Positions 23,701 to 35,992 of a DNA stretch of 64,000 nucleotides are shown here, one piece after another. Under the pieces are notes generated by a model. It was not told the DNA's origin. It searched no databases and saw only the letters and a list, made by a program, of their open reading frames with translations. The stretch is from Antedon bifida (Eukaryota; Echinodermata; Crinoidea; Comatulida; Antedonidae). Location: positions 496,001 through 560,000 of the forward strand of contig OY727098.1 in the NCBI GenBank assembly GCA_963402885.1. Direction: 5' to 3'. Each line of letters begins with the position of its first letter. Within the stretch, counting starts at the first letter, position 1. A program made the translations under genes and the position numbers.

Positions 23701-26700
23701 ACCAACTCGACCTCAGATCGGGCGAGAATACGTGCTGAATTTAAGCATATTACTAAGAGGAAAAGAAACTAACAAGGATTCCCTCAGTAGCGGCGAGTGA
23801 AGCGGGATCAGCCCAGCGCCGGCCCCGAATCCCCGTGCTAAACGGTACGCTGGAAATGTGGCGTAAGAAAGCCCGCGTGTGCTCGGGCTCACGTCCTTCT
23901 GATCGAGGGCTTAGACGGTGTCAGGTCCCCAAATTAATCAATGAATGATAACGACTCTAGGCCTAATACTAATAATGTTACAAATAATGGACCCATGGAT
24001 CAAATTAAGCAATCTCCTTAGTGCGATCCTAGTCAAGCTAAGAAGCTAACCCAGTCAAGGAAGCTTTTCAACAGTCGGACCCAGCATTTGGATGCTAGAG
24101 AAGACTGCCTCTTGGATGCGACTGGCATCAGAGTGGGAGGAACAAAACTGTACTGTACTGGAGATATATATTTGTTCAGTTTAGTTATGATATGTATACA
24201 TGTGCCACAATCAATCCCAATCTCAATGGGACGAAAGATGGACACTTCGTCAAAAGTGTGAATGTTAATCTAGTTCACGATGATGAAAAAACACATGAAA
24301 TATTCGGCAGTGAACAGATGGACTAACAAGTGCTGATATCTCTGATTACAAACCGGTGTACGATTCATTTGAACAGGAACTCAATGCACATACCGATGTT
24401 AAATATTAATCAGAACATCTCAAAATACAGTTGAACAGTTGATGGGCGTTGAAATCGAATCCGGTTCTCATATATCGAGATTGATAGAAAACTAATTCCG
24501 TGTGTTGTAAACAAATTTTATTTGTAAGGGGAACTTACAACGTTAAAAGGGTTAGCTCTTCACAAGGTTGATGATACCAACAATAAATGTAAGATAATTA
24601 ACTTAAGATAATGTTCATATTTTTGTTTTCACGGTGAAGAATACGGTAACTATTAGGCCTACATACATAGCTTTCTTGATATCTTTCAACCATATACAGA
24701 ACGTCAGTTTGACAGGACAAATCGCATATTTTTTTCTGTACGACGAAACCAGCTGCTACAAGAAGTACAGACGCTTGAACATCACTTTTGTAGGTTGTTT
24801 GCAAAAGAACAACCCCAAACATTACAGTCACGTATTATAATTTAAAATATAATACAAATCTACATACAAGATCACGTATTGTAGATTCCTGTGGACGACG
24901 GACCCAAACCGTAAAGAAACGGCAGTCACAAGTCAGATAGTGAAGGTTCTTTGGGACGATAACCTAACCTTAAAAACATACAGACGAGCAATACATTTTC
25001 TCTTTGGCAAATATCATTGTCCAGACGAACCTACATACCATAACACTTCCATATATGGACATGATGATGTCATATCACTACCATATTTGGGAACATATAC
25101 TTTTTTTTGTCAAACTAGTTTGGTAGTGTAGACAGAAGAACAATAAGGATCAACAATCATAATATATAGGCCTATATAGAACGATAAACCCAAATTCTGA
25201 AAACCGAGAGAGGTTACAGCCAACACATGTCATCACAGCAATGCCATTTGGACGACAAAATGTTTAGCAGTAAAAGGACAGAATCACGAAAACATTGCTT
25301 TATTTGGACAACACGAATTTGAATATGCATTTGGCGTATAATACACAACCAGCCTAGTTCAACACGAGCAATACGATACCTTTTAATTTAATATATCCGT
25401 CCATTAGTATTAACAACTGGACAATGTGATATAATTTTAATACCTAATCATTAGGCTTGATCATTTGTCCGTCTGAAATTCTGTATATAAATATTATCTG
25501 TATATTATACATTTATAATTTTTATTTGAATACCTACACTCCCATTTGTTTTGTTGTTGGGTGTTGACTTTTAATATGGATGGTACCGTAGTTCCAGACA
25601 CTTTATCCCGTATTTTTGTGTTTTTAGAGGGACAGCAGTCCTAATGTTTCTAAACCATTTAACATGTAAACCATTTTAACACAAATATACTTCTCGTTTA
25701 AAAGATACAAATCTATTAAATATAATATAATTTAATATTTGCATTGAATCTTTTGGCTATTATAACAGTTAAATATAGGCCTACATAAGTTCGCTAAGTG
25801 AAAATCTCCTTTATATTCGCCGAAGTAACATTACTAATGTTTTTTAAAGGATTCAAACGTATTAGGCCGCTATTTGGATGATTTGAAATGAGGAAATGTC
25901 TATAACAGGGGATTCCTTACGTTAATTCTTATGTACTATAAATAACACAAAGAATATTATACCGAGTTCAGAAAGTATAATCACTAAATCGTTGATGGTT
26001 CACGTTGAGTGTATTGGAAAGTCGAATACGTACGACTGTGAGCGTAAACGAGGTAGAAACACCATTTTGACACGCGCGCGAGCTCTTTCAACCATGATTA
26101 AATCTACGTTCACACGGAGTTCGGATTCATGTTGATGTTGATACCGATGATTTTTTTTTTCACCGTCAATAAATATTATCATATATTCAGGAGTACGCCA
26201 GAGTGTTTTATCTGTAGCGTATAATTATTCCCCTATAATAAAATCAATAAGCACTCAGCAATATAAAATGAATAAAACATTGATTGAAGTTTAAAAAAAA
26301 GACTGGAAACGGAAATGATTACACAGTAAACGAAACATTGCGTCTCCACATTGATACATAAATATAACGTAGGTATACAATAAGGAATAAAGATAAACTA
26401 TTATTTTTTTATTTAAAAAATCAGTTCCTTTAAGTTCTGAAATAGTTGTAATAAGTCTGAGAGTTGAAACTTGTGTAACTCGGATACTCGTTACCCGTTC
26501 CCATTTATAATAAATTCAAAATGTATGAATTCTCTCATTTTTCATTCTCGCTTATTGACATTAATTCATTCGTTTGATTAGCATAATCATTTACTGATAA
26601 TCCCCGTTCGCACGATATATCCAAATTTGTTGTGCTGATATTACTCATTTTATTCGTCTGGTTGTTCATCAAGGACATCAGTGCTACTTGGTTTAAAAAC

Positions 26701-29700
26701 ACAAAGAGATTAAGTATTTATTTAATAGCTATAGCCAATAGATTCAACAATTTATAAACTTTTAAGGGCACCTAATATAAGTGGATTGAATGGGTTATAA
26801 AGAGGTAAAACAAGGTCGTATTGATGCTGATATTGAGCTTCTTATTTGCTCTCCGTAGGCTTAGGTTAATTAATTCAAAAGTGATCCGGATTTTGTTCTT
26901 GAGTGCCATGGGCACGTTGTATCCTATTTAAAGCAATTAGCAGGCATAATATTCTGTATTTACTTTTGGATTTCTAGCATAATGTGTATTTGTTTTCCGG
27001 GTAGATTGTGCTGTTGTATCTTGTTTGTTATTTCACTTTAGAGGGCCAGGCCAGTGCCTACATCTACTCATACTGTAACATAAAATAAATTCATTTCCTT
27101 CCAAAGATGTTTAATGAAATCTTTCTTGTTACGCGAAGGAAAAGTGAAAAAACGTTGAAAGTCACCCAACGTTTCGTGCGTTGTCAACACACTTTCTAAA
27201 GGTTTTCACATTTCCTTCACGTAACAAGACAAATTTAATTCAAAAACATACTCATACTACACTTATGACTCCTAAACAATTAGACCTAAACTCTCATATC
27301 CAACACATAATTTGATGAATGACAAAGGATTATTACATTGGTGACGATAAACAGTAAAAATATAGGAATGATGGAAAATATTATTGTGTGAACTATAGTT
27401 AAAATCCATTACATTAAACATAAAAGGAGACCCTTTACCATGTTGATTTAGACCTATACATAGAAAAACTCCATGTTATAATATAGCTTTTTCAATTGGA
27501 TGTGTTAAGTATAATATGAATTGTAAAATATCTCTTTTGTCTTGGATGGTGTTTCTTGAATGCAAGCCTATTTTAAATTTTAGATTATTATAATTTCTTC
27601 AAAGAAAGCTTAATTAGTAGTTAATTACTCTAGCAATTAAACAAGATACTTGACACAAATATTCAATTGGATAAAATTAGTTTATTGTAACTAATTAATT
27701 CTTCAAGATCCGTTCATTCTGTATATTACAACGCTATGTTATCATACAATTACATGAAACAGTTGGTGTACCCGCGTCACATGACATCTGTTTAACAGCA
27801 TGTGCCGGACCACAGGCCTAATGTTAAAGTTTACATAATTTGACAGGATTTTTACACAATATGATGGTCTAAATATTATTATCTTTAAATCGTATTCTTT
27901 AGTATTATTTTATGTAGGCACTTTCGGCACAAGCTCTCCTTTTTTAAAACAGTGGCGCCATCATTTTTTTCTGTAGGCCTATATTGTAAGAAATTATATT
28001 TATTTGATTGACTGATTTAAGGAGATAAATACATTTTATTTAGTCTACTGTTATAGTATGATAAATATTGCCCTTTTATTTGTCATCATCTTTTTAACTT
28101 CATTATTATCGTCAACATTGCCTATTATTTTCGTCTTATTTCCATCAACATCTCATACTTTTCCCTCTTCTTTGCAATATCATCGTCTTTTTCTTTCCCC
28201 TGCATTTCCAAATCCATTATCTCTACTCGAATGATAATATACTGACTTTCTCTGACACACGTTAGGTTTATATATCGGTGCAATGTCAATATCATATCCA
28301 GTTGTCGACATTATGGTAAATGGGAAAACGTCGAAAGTTAATATTCTTGCTAAGAATTGTAAATGCATTAGGACAAAACTTGAAATAAATAATTAGAAAA
28401 TGTACATTGATTTGAATGAAGCTACGATATAATTCTCTAGTTAAACAATATCGTGGAGATTACTATTATAGTGGACATTTACTTGTTATTTGAATATAGT
28501 GAACATTATTTTGCTGTTTCGATGTAGTGGAAATTACTGTATAGTGTCATACTGATGTTCTCGTAATGTAATGGTATGTTACGGTATTATACCTACAGTT
28601 TATTTAAAAAATGACAGTACTGATTCATTTTAATGTAGTGTTAATACTGTTATTTTTATATAGTTATGTAATTACTGTGTTATTTCAATGTAGTTGACTA
28701 TACTGTGTTATTTCAATATAGTGACATTACTGTTATATAGTTATGTAATTACTGTGTTATTTCAATGTAGTTGACTATACTGTGTTATTTCATTGTAGTT
28801 GACTATACTGTGTTATTTCATTGTAGTTGACTATACTGTGTTATTTCATTGTAGTTGACTATACTGTGTTATTTCAATGTAGTTGACTATACTGTGTTAT
28901 TTCATTGTAGTTGACTATACTGTGTTATTTCATTGTAGTTGACTATACTGTGTTATTTCATTGTAGTTGACTATACTGTGTTATTTCATTGTAGTTGACT
29001 ATACTGTGTTATTTCATTGTAGTTGACTATACTGTGTTATTTCATTGTAGTTGACTATACTGTGTTATTTCAATGTATTATTTCAATGTAGTTGACTATA
29101 CTGTGTTATTTCAATGTAGTTGACTATACTGTGTTATTTCAATGTAGTTGACTATACTGTGTTATTTCAATGTAGTTGACTATACTGTGTTATTTCAATG
29201 TAGTTGACTATACTGTGTTATTTCAATGTAGTTGACTATACTGTGTTATTTCATTGTAGTTGACTATACTGTGTTATTTCAATGTAGTTGACTATACTGT
29301 GTTATTTCAATGTAGTTGACTATACTGTGTTATTTCAATGTAGTTGACTATACTGTGTTATTTCATTGTAGTTGACTATACTGTGTTATTTCATTCGTTG
29401 ACTATACTGTGTTATTTCAATATAGTGACATTAATGATGATTTCTAGTAGCATGCATAATGCATACCGTACAATATTTATTTCGCATAATTGTATTGTAA
29501 AACAAACGGTACTATACCGAAGGGCATGGCTTTCATGTTCATTATGTAACATACTGATAGTGTACCGTATCGGATCCTCTATCATTAAAACAAACGGTAC
29601 TATACCGAAGGGCATGGCTTTCATGTTCATTATGTAACATACTGATAGTGTACCGTATCGGATCCTCTATTATTAAAACATAATATAAATCATCTCTTGG

Positions 29701-31381
29701 GATTCAATATTTAGAGACTTAATTAAGTAATCATCAGGAATAACGGTTACAGTTGAGTAGTATATCCTATTAAAGCGTGAAAATAGTAATCAAACACAGG
29801 ACAATATGAATATTTAGAGACTCTTAGATTCTTAATACAGATTCATTGAACACTTATCCTCTTCCCCTTGAATCGTGTATATAATGGATGTGTACTTGTA
29901 TGACACCCAATCGCATGCTAATGTTATTACTATTAATACTATAATTAATTATAAAACAAATATATAAAATGCAGCAAAAAATGGACTCGAGAATTTTAGT
30001 CAAAGAATTTATATTTCAATCATTCATTTTGCTTAATTTGCTTGTTTATTATATCCTCAATATTTCTTGGTACAGTAGAACCTCTATTAAGGGGACACAT
30101 TCACAGAGGTGTCCCTTGAATATGGAATGGCCGTAAACACATATTTTCCCTCGTTTGTTTAACAGGAAAATGTCCCTTAATAGGGATGCCATCTGAATAG
30201 TGTCCAAAAGAAGAGGGGTGATGTGATGAGTGTTCATTCAGTAGGTCTTTCACAATGGTATTTTGTAGACACTGTGACACTGTTGGGAATATTATTTGAT
30301 ACTTAGTGAAATTACACATCACAAATACTTTGCTTTAATGAATGAACGGCATGCCATATGACATGACCATTTAATGTATGAAATAAGAGGCTTGGTATAG
30401 AGCGATTATAGAATATCGCATCATAAGCACAGCATGCCAATAGCTAGGGAATTGCGGCTATTTATTATTGGTGTTAAGCATATCTTATTATATACTTACC
30501 CCTATTGGTAGAAAACACATCACAAATGCTCCCGCTAACAAATCGAACTGTACAAGCATCCAGACTTCAAACTTTCTTTCCAGTTGAATTTTAAGTCTCA
30601 CTTTCCCTGTAACGTCCTTTTCGTCAACTGGGTAAGGACGGCGTTGTGGTGGTTTGAGCCTAAAATGGATCAAAACTAAAGTGCACAACGAAGCACACCC
30701 ACCGACAAGTCCTACCACACCGATGATCATAGACGCAGCGACACAAGCGTATAATTTAGCTACAGTTTCCTCATTTCTCCAGTTTAAGAAACACCATGTA
30801 TTTGGATACATCAACTGTACCCCTCCAAATCCCATCAAAGGTAGCATCGCCCCAAATCCTGACATAATCCACAATAATCCAATGGTCCAAGGGGCTTTAC
30901 GACGCTCCATTTTATATGCATGCGTAATCGGTCGACAAATCGACAAAAATCGTTCCATAGATATAGTTCCTGTTATGTAACTGCAAGCTAATCCAAAAGA
31001 TAACATTGAAAAACCATGAAATTTACAAGTTGCGGTTGCTCCTTTCCAATTCAATCCCGCTTCAAAAGCCATGAGCATCAGGGGATACGAAGTAACATAT
31101 CCAAGTATGTTTGTCCAAAACAGGCCTAGAAAAAGTCGATAAAACATGAATCTTCTGTATATTTTGTCGCTTGTATGATATAAACAGATTGCGATAATAT
31201 TTCCCGTCACCCCCAGAGTACACATTAAAATAGGGGTACGGACTTTGACGCTAGGCTGCAATGCAACCATTTCAGTCATATTAATATTCAGATCTCGGTT
31301 CATATTGTTAAATATATTATAGCTCTCTCCCTCCTCGTCAAACGGCGGCCTGTGTATGCTGTCAGGTAGTGTTGTCGTCAT
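20213..31381 (-). CDS. Prostanoid (EP-type)-like class A GPCR, three exons
   Basis: CDS = complement join of 30500-31381, 21294-21817 and 20213-20756: 1,950 nt, 649 residues, in phase at both junctions. It is a rhodopsin-class receptor for the plasma membrane: a 47-residue N terminus with an NMT glycosylation site (N34), TM1 (about 48-68, GNIIA), TM2 (78-106), TM3 (119-150, C119, ERF 143-145), TM4, extracellular loop 2 with YPNTWCFLNW (192-201), TM5, TM6 (271-297) and TM7 (311-333). The loop-2 motif and the intron at the end of TM6 are hallmarks of prostanoid receptors, and TM7 aligns with EP4. Oddities: N316 replaces the TM7 Arg that contacts the prostanoid carboxylate, and V325 replaces the D/N of D/NPxxY. 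A Cys-rich stretch (339-349) could be palmitoylated. The long tail has five TDHSVPYS repeats. The ligand is unknown. Confidence 0.85.
20534..20653 (-). repeat. 24-bp coding minisatellite, five units
   Basis: Five near-identical 24-bp units (plus strand ATGGTACCGAATGGTCAGTA plus GAAT) inside GPCR exon 3, each encoding TDHSVPYS. They differ only by rare single-base changes, such as GGCACC/GGTACC, which suggests recent expansion or homogenisation. Confidence 0.85.
20757..21293 (-). other. GPCR intron 2 (537 bp)
   Basis: GTGAAC donor at 21293, TTTCAG acceptor at 20757. AT-rich, with no other feature seen. Confidence 0.7.
21294..21817 (-). CDS. GPCR coding exon 2 (TM7 and proximal tail)
   Basis: 524 nt after acceptor TTTTTTTTCAG|ATG, residues 295-468 plus two bases. 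It contains extracellular loop 3, TM7 (DLYALNIVLAFPIAVPYMYI, 311-330), the juxtamembrane Cys cluster SCFCSPCKRVCC and a Ser/Thr-rich tail. Donor GAAAG|GTGAAC. Without splicing the frame meets TGA within one codon, so retention of intron 2 would give a shorter 469-residue form. Confidence 0.85.
23027..23185. mobile_element. MITE family A, copy 2
   Basis: Palindromic element of about 158 bp: CTGTCTACACTATCAAACTA at the left and TGATAGTGTAGACAGAGCTT at the right, with GTGTGATGTGCCC / GGGCACATCACAC inner arms. No reading frame. In GPCR intron 1. Confidence 0.8.
23707..23930 (+). pseudogene. 28S rRNA 5'-end fragment (pseudogene)
   Basis: Starts at CGACCTCAGATCGGGCGAGA, the extreme 5' end of 28S rRNA. 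It continues through GCTGAATTTAAGCATATTAC, AGGAAAAGAAACTAACAAGG, ATTCCCTCAGTAGCGGCGAG and CGAATCCCCG to GTCCTTCTGATCGAGGGCTT and AGACGGTGTCAGGTCC. It shows substitutions at conserved sites (GAATACGTGCTG for GAATACCCGCTG) and a 3-bp loss at TACTAAG(CGG)AGG. Truncated after about 224 nt; a dead insertion in a GPCR intron, not an rDNA unit. Confidence 0.9.
25048..25138. mobile_element. MITE family A, copy 3 (left half lost)
   Basis: Begins at CCATATATGGACATGATGAT and keeps the complete right half through TTGTCAAACTAGTTTGGTAG and TGTAGACAGA. Confidence 0.7.
27125..27228. repeat. Fold-back element
   Basis: CTTGTTACGCGAAGGAAAAG at the left is inverted as TTTCCTTCACGTAACAAG at the right. Nested inside is AACGTTGAAAGTCACCCAAC, which has its own small inverted AACGTT. 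About 100 bp. Confidence 0.55.
28673..29425. repeat. 28-bp minisatellite (about two dozen units)
   Basis: The unit is TGACTATACTGTGTTATTTC followed by ATTGTAGT (or AATGTAGT), repeated almost perfectly from about 28748 to 29400 with degenerate leading copies. One unit near 29067 has an internal ATGTATTATTTC rearrangement. Two sub-variants (TTTCATTG and TTTCAATG) occur in blocks. Confidence 0.9.
29503..29679. repeat. 88-bp tandem duplication
   Basis: CAAACGGTACTATACCGAAG begins at 29503 and again at 29591. The two 88-bp copies appear almost identical to the CGGATCCTCTAT(C/T)ATTAAAA ends. Short overlapping reading frames are by-products. Confidence 0.85.
30066..30215. repeat. Dispersed repeat copy 2 (AACCTCTATTAAGGGGACAC family)
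   Basis: Begins TACAGTAGAACCTCTATTAA. It contains internal TGTCCCTTGAATATGGAATG and a later AATGTCCCTTAATAGGGATG. Related to the copy at 2930-3092. It lies in intron 1 of the GPCR gene. Confidence 0.5.
30500..31381 (-). CDS. GPCR coding exon 1 (N terminus to TM6)
   Basis: 882 nt, residues 1-294, starting at ATG 31381 and ending CTACCAATAGGG|GTAAGT, phase 0. It encodes TM1 to TM6, ending in MCFLPIG. The prostanoid-receptor signature lies at residues 192-201 with the loop-2 cysteine C197, presumably disulfide-bonded to C119. The third intracellular loop carries basic residues (RRPYPVDEKD, KVRLKIQLERK). Confidence 0.9.
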
Positions 31382-32579
31382 CGCTATATCCTATATTCAG
31401 CCTATATCGATACAAAGGTTATCCGCTAGCGGTCATTTATTAGGAAAGAACGGTTTACGGACAAGGTAAAATATTCTGCAAAATTAAAACAAAATAATGT
31501 TAATGTTTGCATAACATGACTTGATATGTGTTATTGATTGTATTGCATATTTATGACTTATAAGTAGTAATACTATTATATGTGAATTCTAACAGAGTCA
31601 TCGTACGTAATATTTGGTAGGACTATTAAATAATACGCGGCAAATTTGTTTTGGATTTTTTGTTTGACATAACGACATATAATGGTTGTTATTGTTAATT
31701 ATAAATAGTAAGTATTTATTTAAAATGATTAGTTAAGATTCTTAATAACTAAACCATAATTAAAAACAAAACAGTAGAAAATTAGTGCATATTATGCTTA
31801 CAATATACTTTAGTGTGAATAGTAATTATTATTAATTATTATTTTTAATTTTTATATTTAATATAATCGCTATTCGCAAAATAATAATGAAATGAAATTT
31901 AGATAAATTATACGTTTATTCTCATACATACAGTCGTATAATAAAATTAATATTAATTATGAATATTCCAATCAACAATGTCTTTTTGAATAAATTAACT
32001 ATTATGGTAATATCAGCCATGAAACAAGATACAATGAAGCCTCCAGCGAAGGCTAACCCCTTATATAGTGTCGATATAATCATTGTCATTCTATAACAAA
32101 TCACTATCATTAATGACTTAAAATCGTTTCTACCCTCAGGGGAGAAAGTTCTTGTCAGGTTTTATGAATGTAATATTCTCTGTTTTGTTGTAACATAGTC
32201 ATTTGACAATTATAATGTTCTCCACTGGGAGTCATCTTACCACACAGAACCATTATTTTCACAGAATCCTGAGCAAACTATATTGTTTAAATATTAACAT
32301 TTATTATATAACATAAATATGATTTTAATGTCACCAGTTCAGTTAATTAAAGGTCATGTACCAAAACCAATTTGATGCCCTATTTTTGTTTTAAATTGCA
32401 ATGTTTTGGCAAATTTAACGATCACACGTCAGACTTGCAGCCTTCTGGTATAAATAACATGTTCTTCAGATGGAAATATTATGATTGAGATTCATGTTAC
32501 ATGATTTAAATAATTAAATGTGTTTCAGACAGTAGGAGTAATATACATATAATGTTAGATATAAACAGAGCTATTGTAG

Positions 32580-32810
32580 AGTAACCAGTGTTAGATTAAC
32601 CAGTGTTAGATTAACCAGTGTTAGATTAACCAGTGTTAGCTTAACCAGTGTTAGCTTAACCAGTGTTAGCTTAACCAGTGTTAGCTTAACCAGTGTTAGA
32701 TTAACCAGTGTTAGCTTAACCAGTGTTAGATAACCCAGTGTTAGATAACCCAGTGTTAGATTAACCAGTGTTAGTTTAACCAGTGTTAGTTTAACCAGAG
32801 CAGATAAATC
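32580..32810. repeat. 15-bp minisatellite
   Basis: Unit TTAACCAGTGTTAGA/C, about 14-15 near-perfect copies. The minus-strand frame over it reads as LVKLT/LVNLT repeats and is not a gene. Confidence 0.9.
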
Positions 32811-33250
32811 AGAGCTAGATAAATCAAAGAGCATATTAACCATAGAGATAAAGTAATCAAAGATCAGATTAACCAGTGTTGGTTTAACCAGAGCAGATAA
32901 ATCAAAGCTAGAACCAACGAGCTATATTAACCAGTGTTAGATTAGTAGATTAATTAGTGTTGGTTTAACCAGAACAGATAAATCAAAGCTAGAACCAACG
33001 AGCTATATTAACCAGTGTTAGATTAGTAGATTAACTAGTGTTGGTTTAACCAGAACAGATAAATCAAAGCTAGAACCAACGAGCTATATTAACCAGTGTT
33101 AGATTAACTAGTGTTAGTTTAACCAGAACTAGATAAATCAAAGCTAGATAAATCAAAGCTAGAACCAACGAGCTATATTAACCAGTGTTAGATTAGTAGA
33201 TTAACTAGTGTTGGTTTAACCAGAACTAGATAAATCAAAGCTAGATAAAC
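32811..33250. repeat. 81-bp higher-order repeat built from the 15-bp unit
   Basis: GGTTTAACCAGA starts at 32881, 32962 and 33043, then again with slippage further on. Each 81-bp unit joins ACAGATAAATCAAAGCTAGA, ACCAACGAGCTATATTAACC and a remnant AGTGTTAGATTAG of the 15-bp unit. It is contiguous with the simple array. Confidence 0.85.
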
Positions 33251-35044
33251 CAAAGCTGAATAACAACACTGACTCAAATAAGATTAAGAATAACAATCTA
33301 TATCCTCCGAGTCCTTGTCTAGACATTTACAAACATGAAAACAAAAAATGAATTAATTTAATACATTTCGAATTTCTTTGATTAGTATCGACGGCTCTCT
33401 CGATCGAACAGACACATTGATCAGTTGAGCATAGGTCGCGCTGATGTACGCATTTTTGTATACGATCGCGTTGATATTGTGTTGTCAACCTTTCCGAGTT
33501 CAATTCATTTTCTTTGTAAATCATAGGTCTAACTTTGATTTTTTTTAAAGTGTACCGTTGCATTCGATATATTCATATTTAGATACATTCAAGTTCCATA
33601 ACCTTGTGGAGCTCTTACATTTACAAATATTTATAGTAAAATACTAAGCCTAGTCTGTAATCGACGATTAAAAGCCCGCAAAAATAGAATGGTTGCTCTT
33701 TGTGGATCGTTTATCAATATCAACACAACGATAAACACAACAATGAGTCTAAATAACGTTTAATTATTCTCATATACATTGCCATAATTCCAAATAAAGG
33801 TCTTACGTAAATTAAGACATATAACATTGTGTGTTACTCATTTATTTTATTTACGAAACTACATTTTGGTAAATAATGACTGTCAAAGAGACTACTTGGA
33901 AAGAACTAAACGGCACAGTCCTAGTTTTAGAAGAATCACACATTAAAAATAAAACACGACTCGACAACCAATGTTAAGAAACGTTATGTATAGTAATACT
34001 GCTGATCATTTTACAGGTGAGGAAATGTAAATACACATTCTATTGGAAGTGGGGAAAATTTAAACGTACACATCAGTAGAAACACACCACTTCAAAAGTA
34101 ACATTTTGTTATCTAACGTTGGTTACAAAAGGTAACAAAAAGGGAACATTGACTTTATTACTTTACCATTCCTAATATTAGGCCTGCTGTGGCATTTTGG
34201 ACTATAATGGCGGCTAATCCTGTCACCGCGCGTAGTTGTTTCCTTGGATACATCGTCTGCTTGCTTTACGAGATGATTTTTTTCAATCGCCACATCCTCA
34301 GGATGTTTACTCAACGTATCTGATGAAATAATTGTCTTTTTCACTATGTCTACTTGCATAGAGTAATGATCTCCATTAATTTGTAGCAGAGTTCATCTAC
34401 CGTGCTTCTCAGCTTAGTTACATGTCATTGGTGGTTTTCTTGTCAACTCATGAACTTAAATTATTCAAATTCTAAGATGCTTGGTATATGAACTGTCTGT
34501 ACTATTTTTAAATGATGCTGATGTTAAAGTTACCATTATTTTACATTCATTATGGCAGTTAATTACTGAGCACTGTCGTATAACGTATTACTTACGTTTA
34601 AGAAGGATAAACTACAGTCAGTGATTACGTCACTATGTTCAATTTAATATTTAAAACAAATAGAATTACACAAGATTAGCTTGAAATATACGAATATACA
34701 AATACATTGCACTGAATATAAAACTCTACTCTAATTAATCAATTACTAAGCCTTTGATACTTCGACTGTTATTACATTGTTTAAAGTTTTGGTTCAAGTT
34801 CATATGATCATGATTTCCTCTTTGAAACATACAGTCAATGTTTATGTATAACGAGAATTTTATAAATTCCATTCTGACGATAATACTATTACATGTACTA
34901 TTGCAATAATTTATATTTATGTGATTTTTTTAATCTCTGTATCAAATAATAGATATAATAGTAGCTTTTATAAGTGAAATGGTTACTAGTTTTGAGTATC
35001 TTGTCAAAATTGTAGCCAATTTATAATTTAGTCAATTTTTCATT

Positions 35045-35085
35045 GTCTATACGTATGGAGCTCCATGGTGTATGGAGCTCCATGG
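35045..35085. repeat. Short tandem palindrome
   Basis: TATGGAGCTCCATGG occurs twice in a row; each unit is itself the palindrome ATGGAGCTCCAT. Confidence 0.6.
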
Positions 35086-35759
35086 TCTATGATAGGCCCT
35101 ATCACATGATCTAAAAAATCACTGACACTGTTGCACAACAGAATCAAGTCACCCCAAGCTCATCTTCATCTTTTCCATTCCACTCCCACTGCGTTCCGTG
35201 TTTTCCAATTAACCTTGCGATCGAACCGCACTAATCAGATTTTCTACGCGTACTTTGCTAACTGTGCTCGTCCACGCGTTTCGCTATTTCTTCGTTATTC
35301 AAATCGTTCAGCAACCGAGTACACGCGACAACACATCTTCTTCATAATTAAAAGAAATTATCTCATGAATGTTAGACCGGCGATTGGTAGGTCTAAATAA
35401 CGCACAGTGGATTAACTTATCCATCACCACGTCTGACTAAATGCCGAAAATAAGCAATGTATTACCAACATAAACAGTTAGTTCTTCACAAAAGTTGACT
35501 GGCTGTCTCAAATCACAGCTGTTTAATTGTAAAACTAAGAACGGCTGTACATCTAATTCTAATTTTAACATTCCAGACGTTGTATGAACATTACTTAAAC
35601 ATTGTATACTACATGACAGTACAATGAGAGGAGTCCTGATAAAGTTACTTTGAACACTTCTTCCGTTCAAAGCTAAGTGTAAGAATGTTTTATGAATAAT
35701 GTCTCTGGCCCATAATAGGCTACTAACTTAAATATTTCCAAGTTATATCCAGAATAATA

Positions 35760-35992
35760 TTACAATTAAAAGAAACAACTTTAATTTACAGCAACAAATA
35801 GTAAAATTGGCAGCCAGCCAATGGGTTTTTGGTTGAATTTAACTGTTTATTTTGTCATTTAATTTTATAAGTGAAAACATTAATTGTCGGAGTTTTTTTC
35901 TACGGAAGTGATTAACTTGGTTAAAACTACAAAATGGCCTTTTCAAAGTCTGATTTTATTAATCATGTTTTTGAGGGACAATACATCTTTAA
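35760..35992. mobile_element. TTAA-ended MITE family C, diverged copy
   Basis: Shares GCCAGCCAATGGGTTT, ATAAGTGAAAACATTA, CTACGGAAGTGATTAA and GGACAATACATCTTTAA with the complete copy at 49815-50141. The left terminal repeat is not recognisable. Confidence 0.6.

Larger units (their letters stand above)
21818..30499 (-). other. GPCR intron 1 (8.7 kb)
   Basis: GTAAGT donor at 30499 and a poly-T CAG acceptor at 21818. The position at the end of TM6 matches the conserved intron of prostanoid receptor genes. It holds a 28S rRNA fragment, two MITE copies (23027, 25048), a fold-back at 27125, a 28-bp minisatellite and an 88-bp duplication. The stretches 25.2-27.1 and 27.3-28.6 kb show nothing recognisable. 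Confidence 0.8.

Noticed and set aside
23707-23930. Functional rRNA gene
   Set aside because: Only about 224 nt of 28S is present, with changes at conserved sites and no rDNA context.
30654-30980. 108-codon plus-strand frame
   Set aside because: Antisense shadow of GPCR exon 1.
32571-32843. 90-codon frame of LVKLT/LVNLT repeats
   Set aside because: It is the translation of the 15-bp minisatellite, with no other coding evidence.
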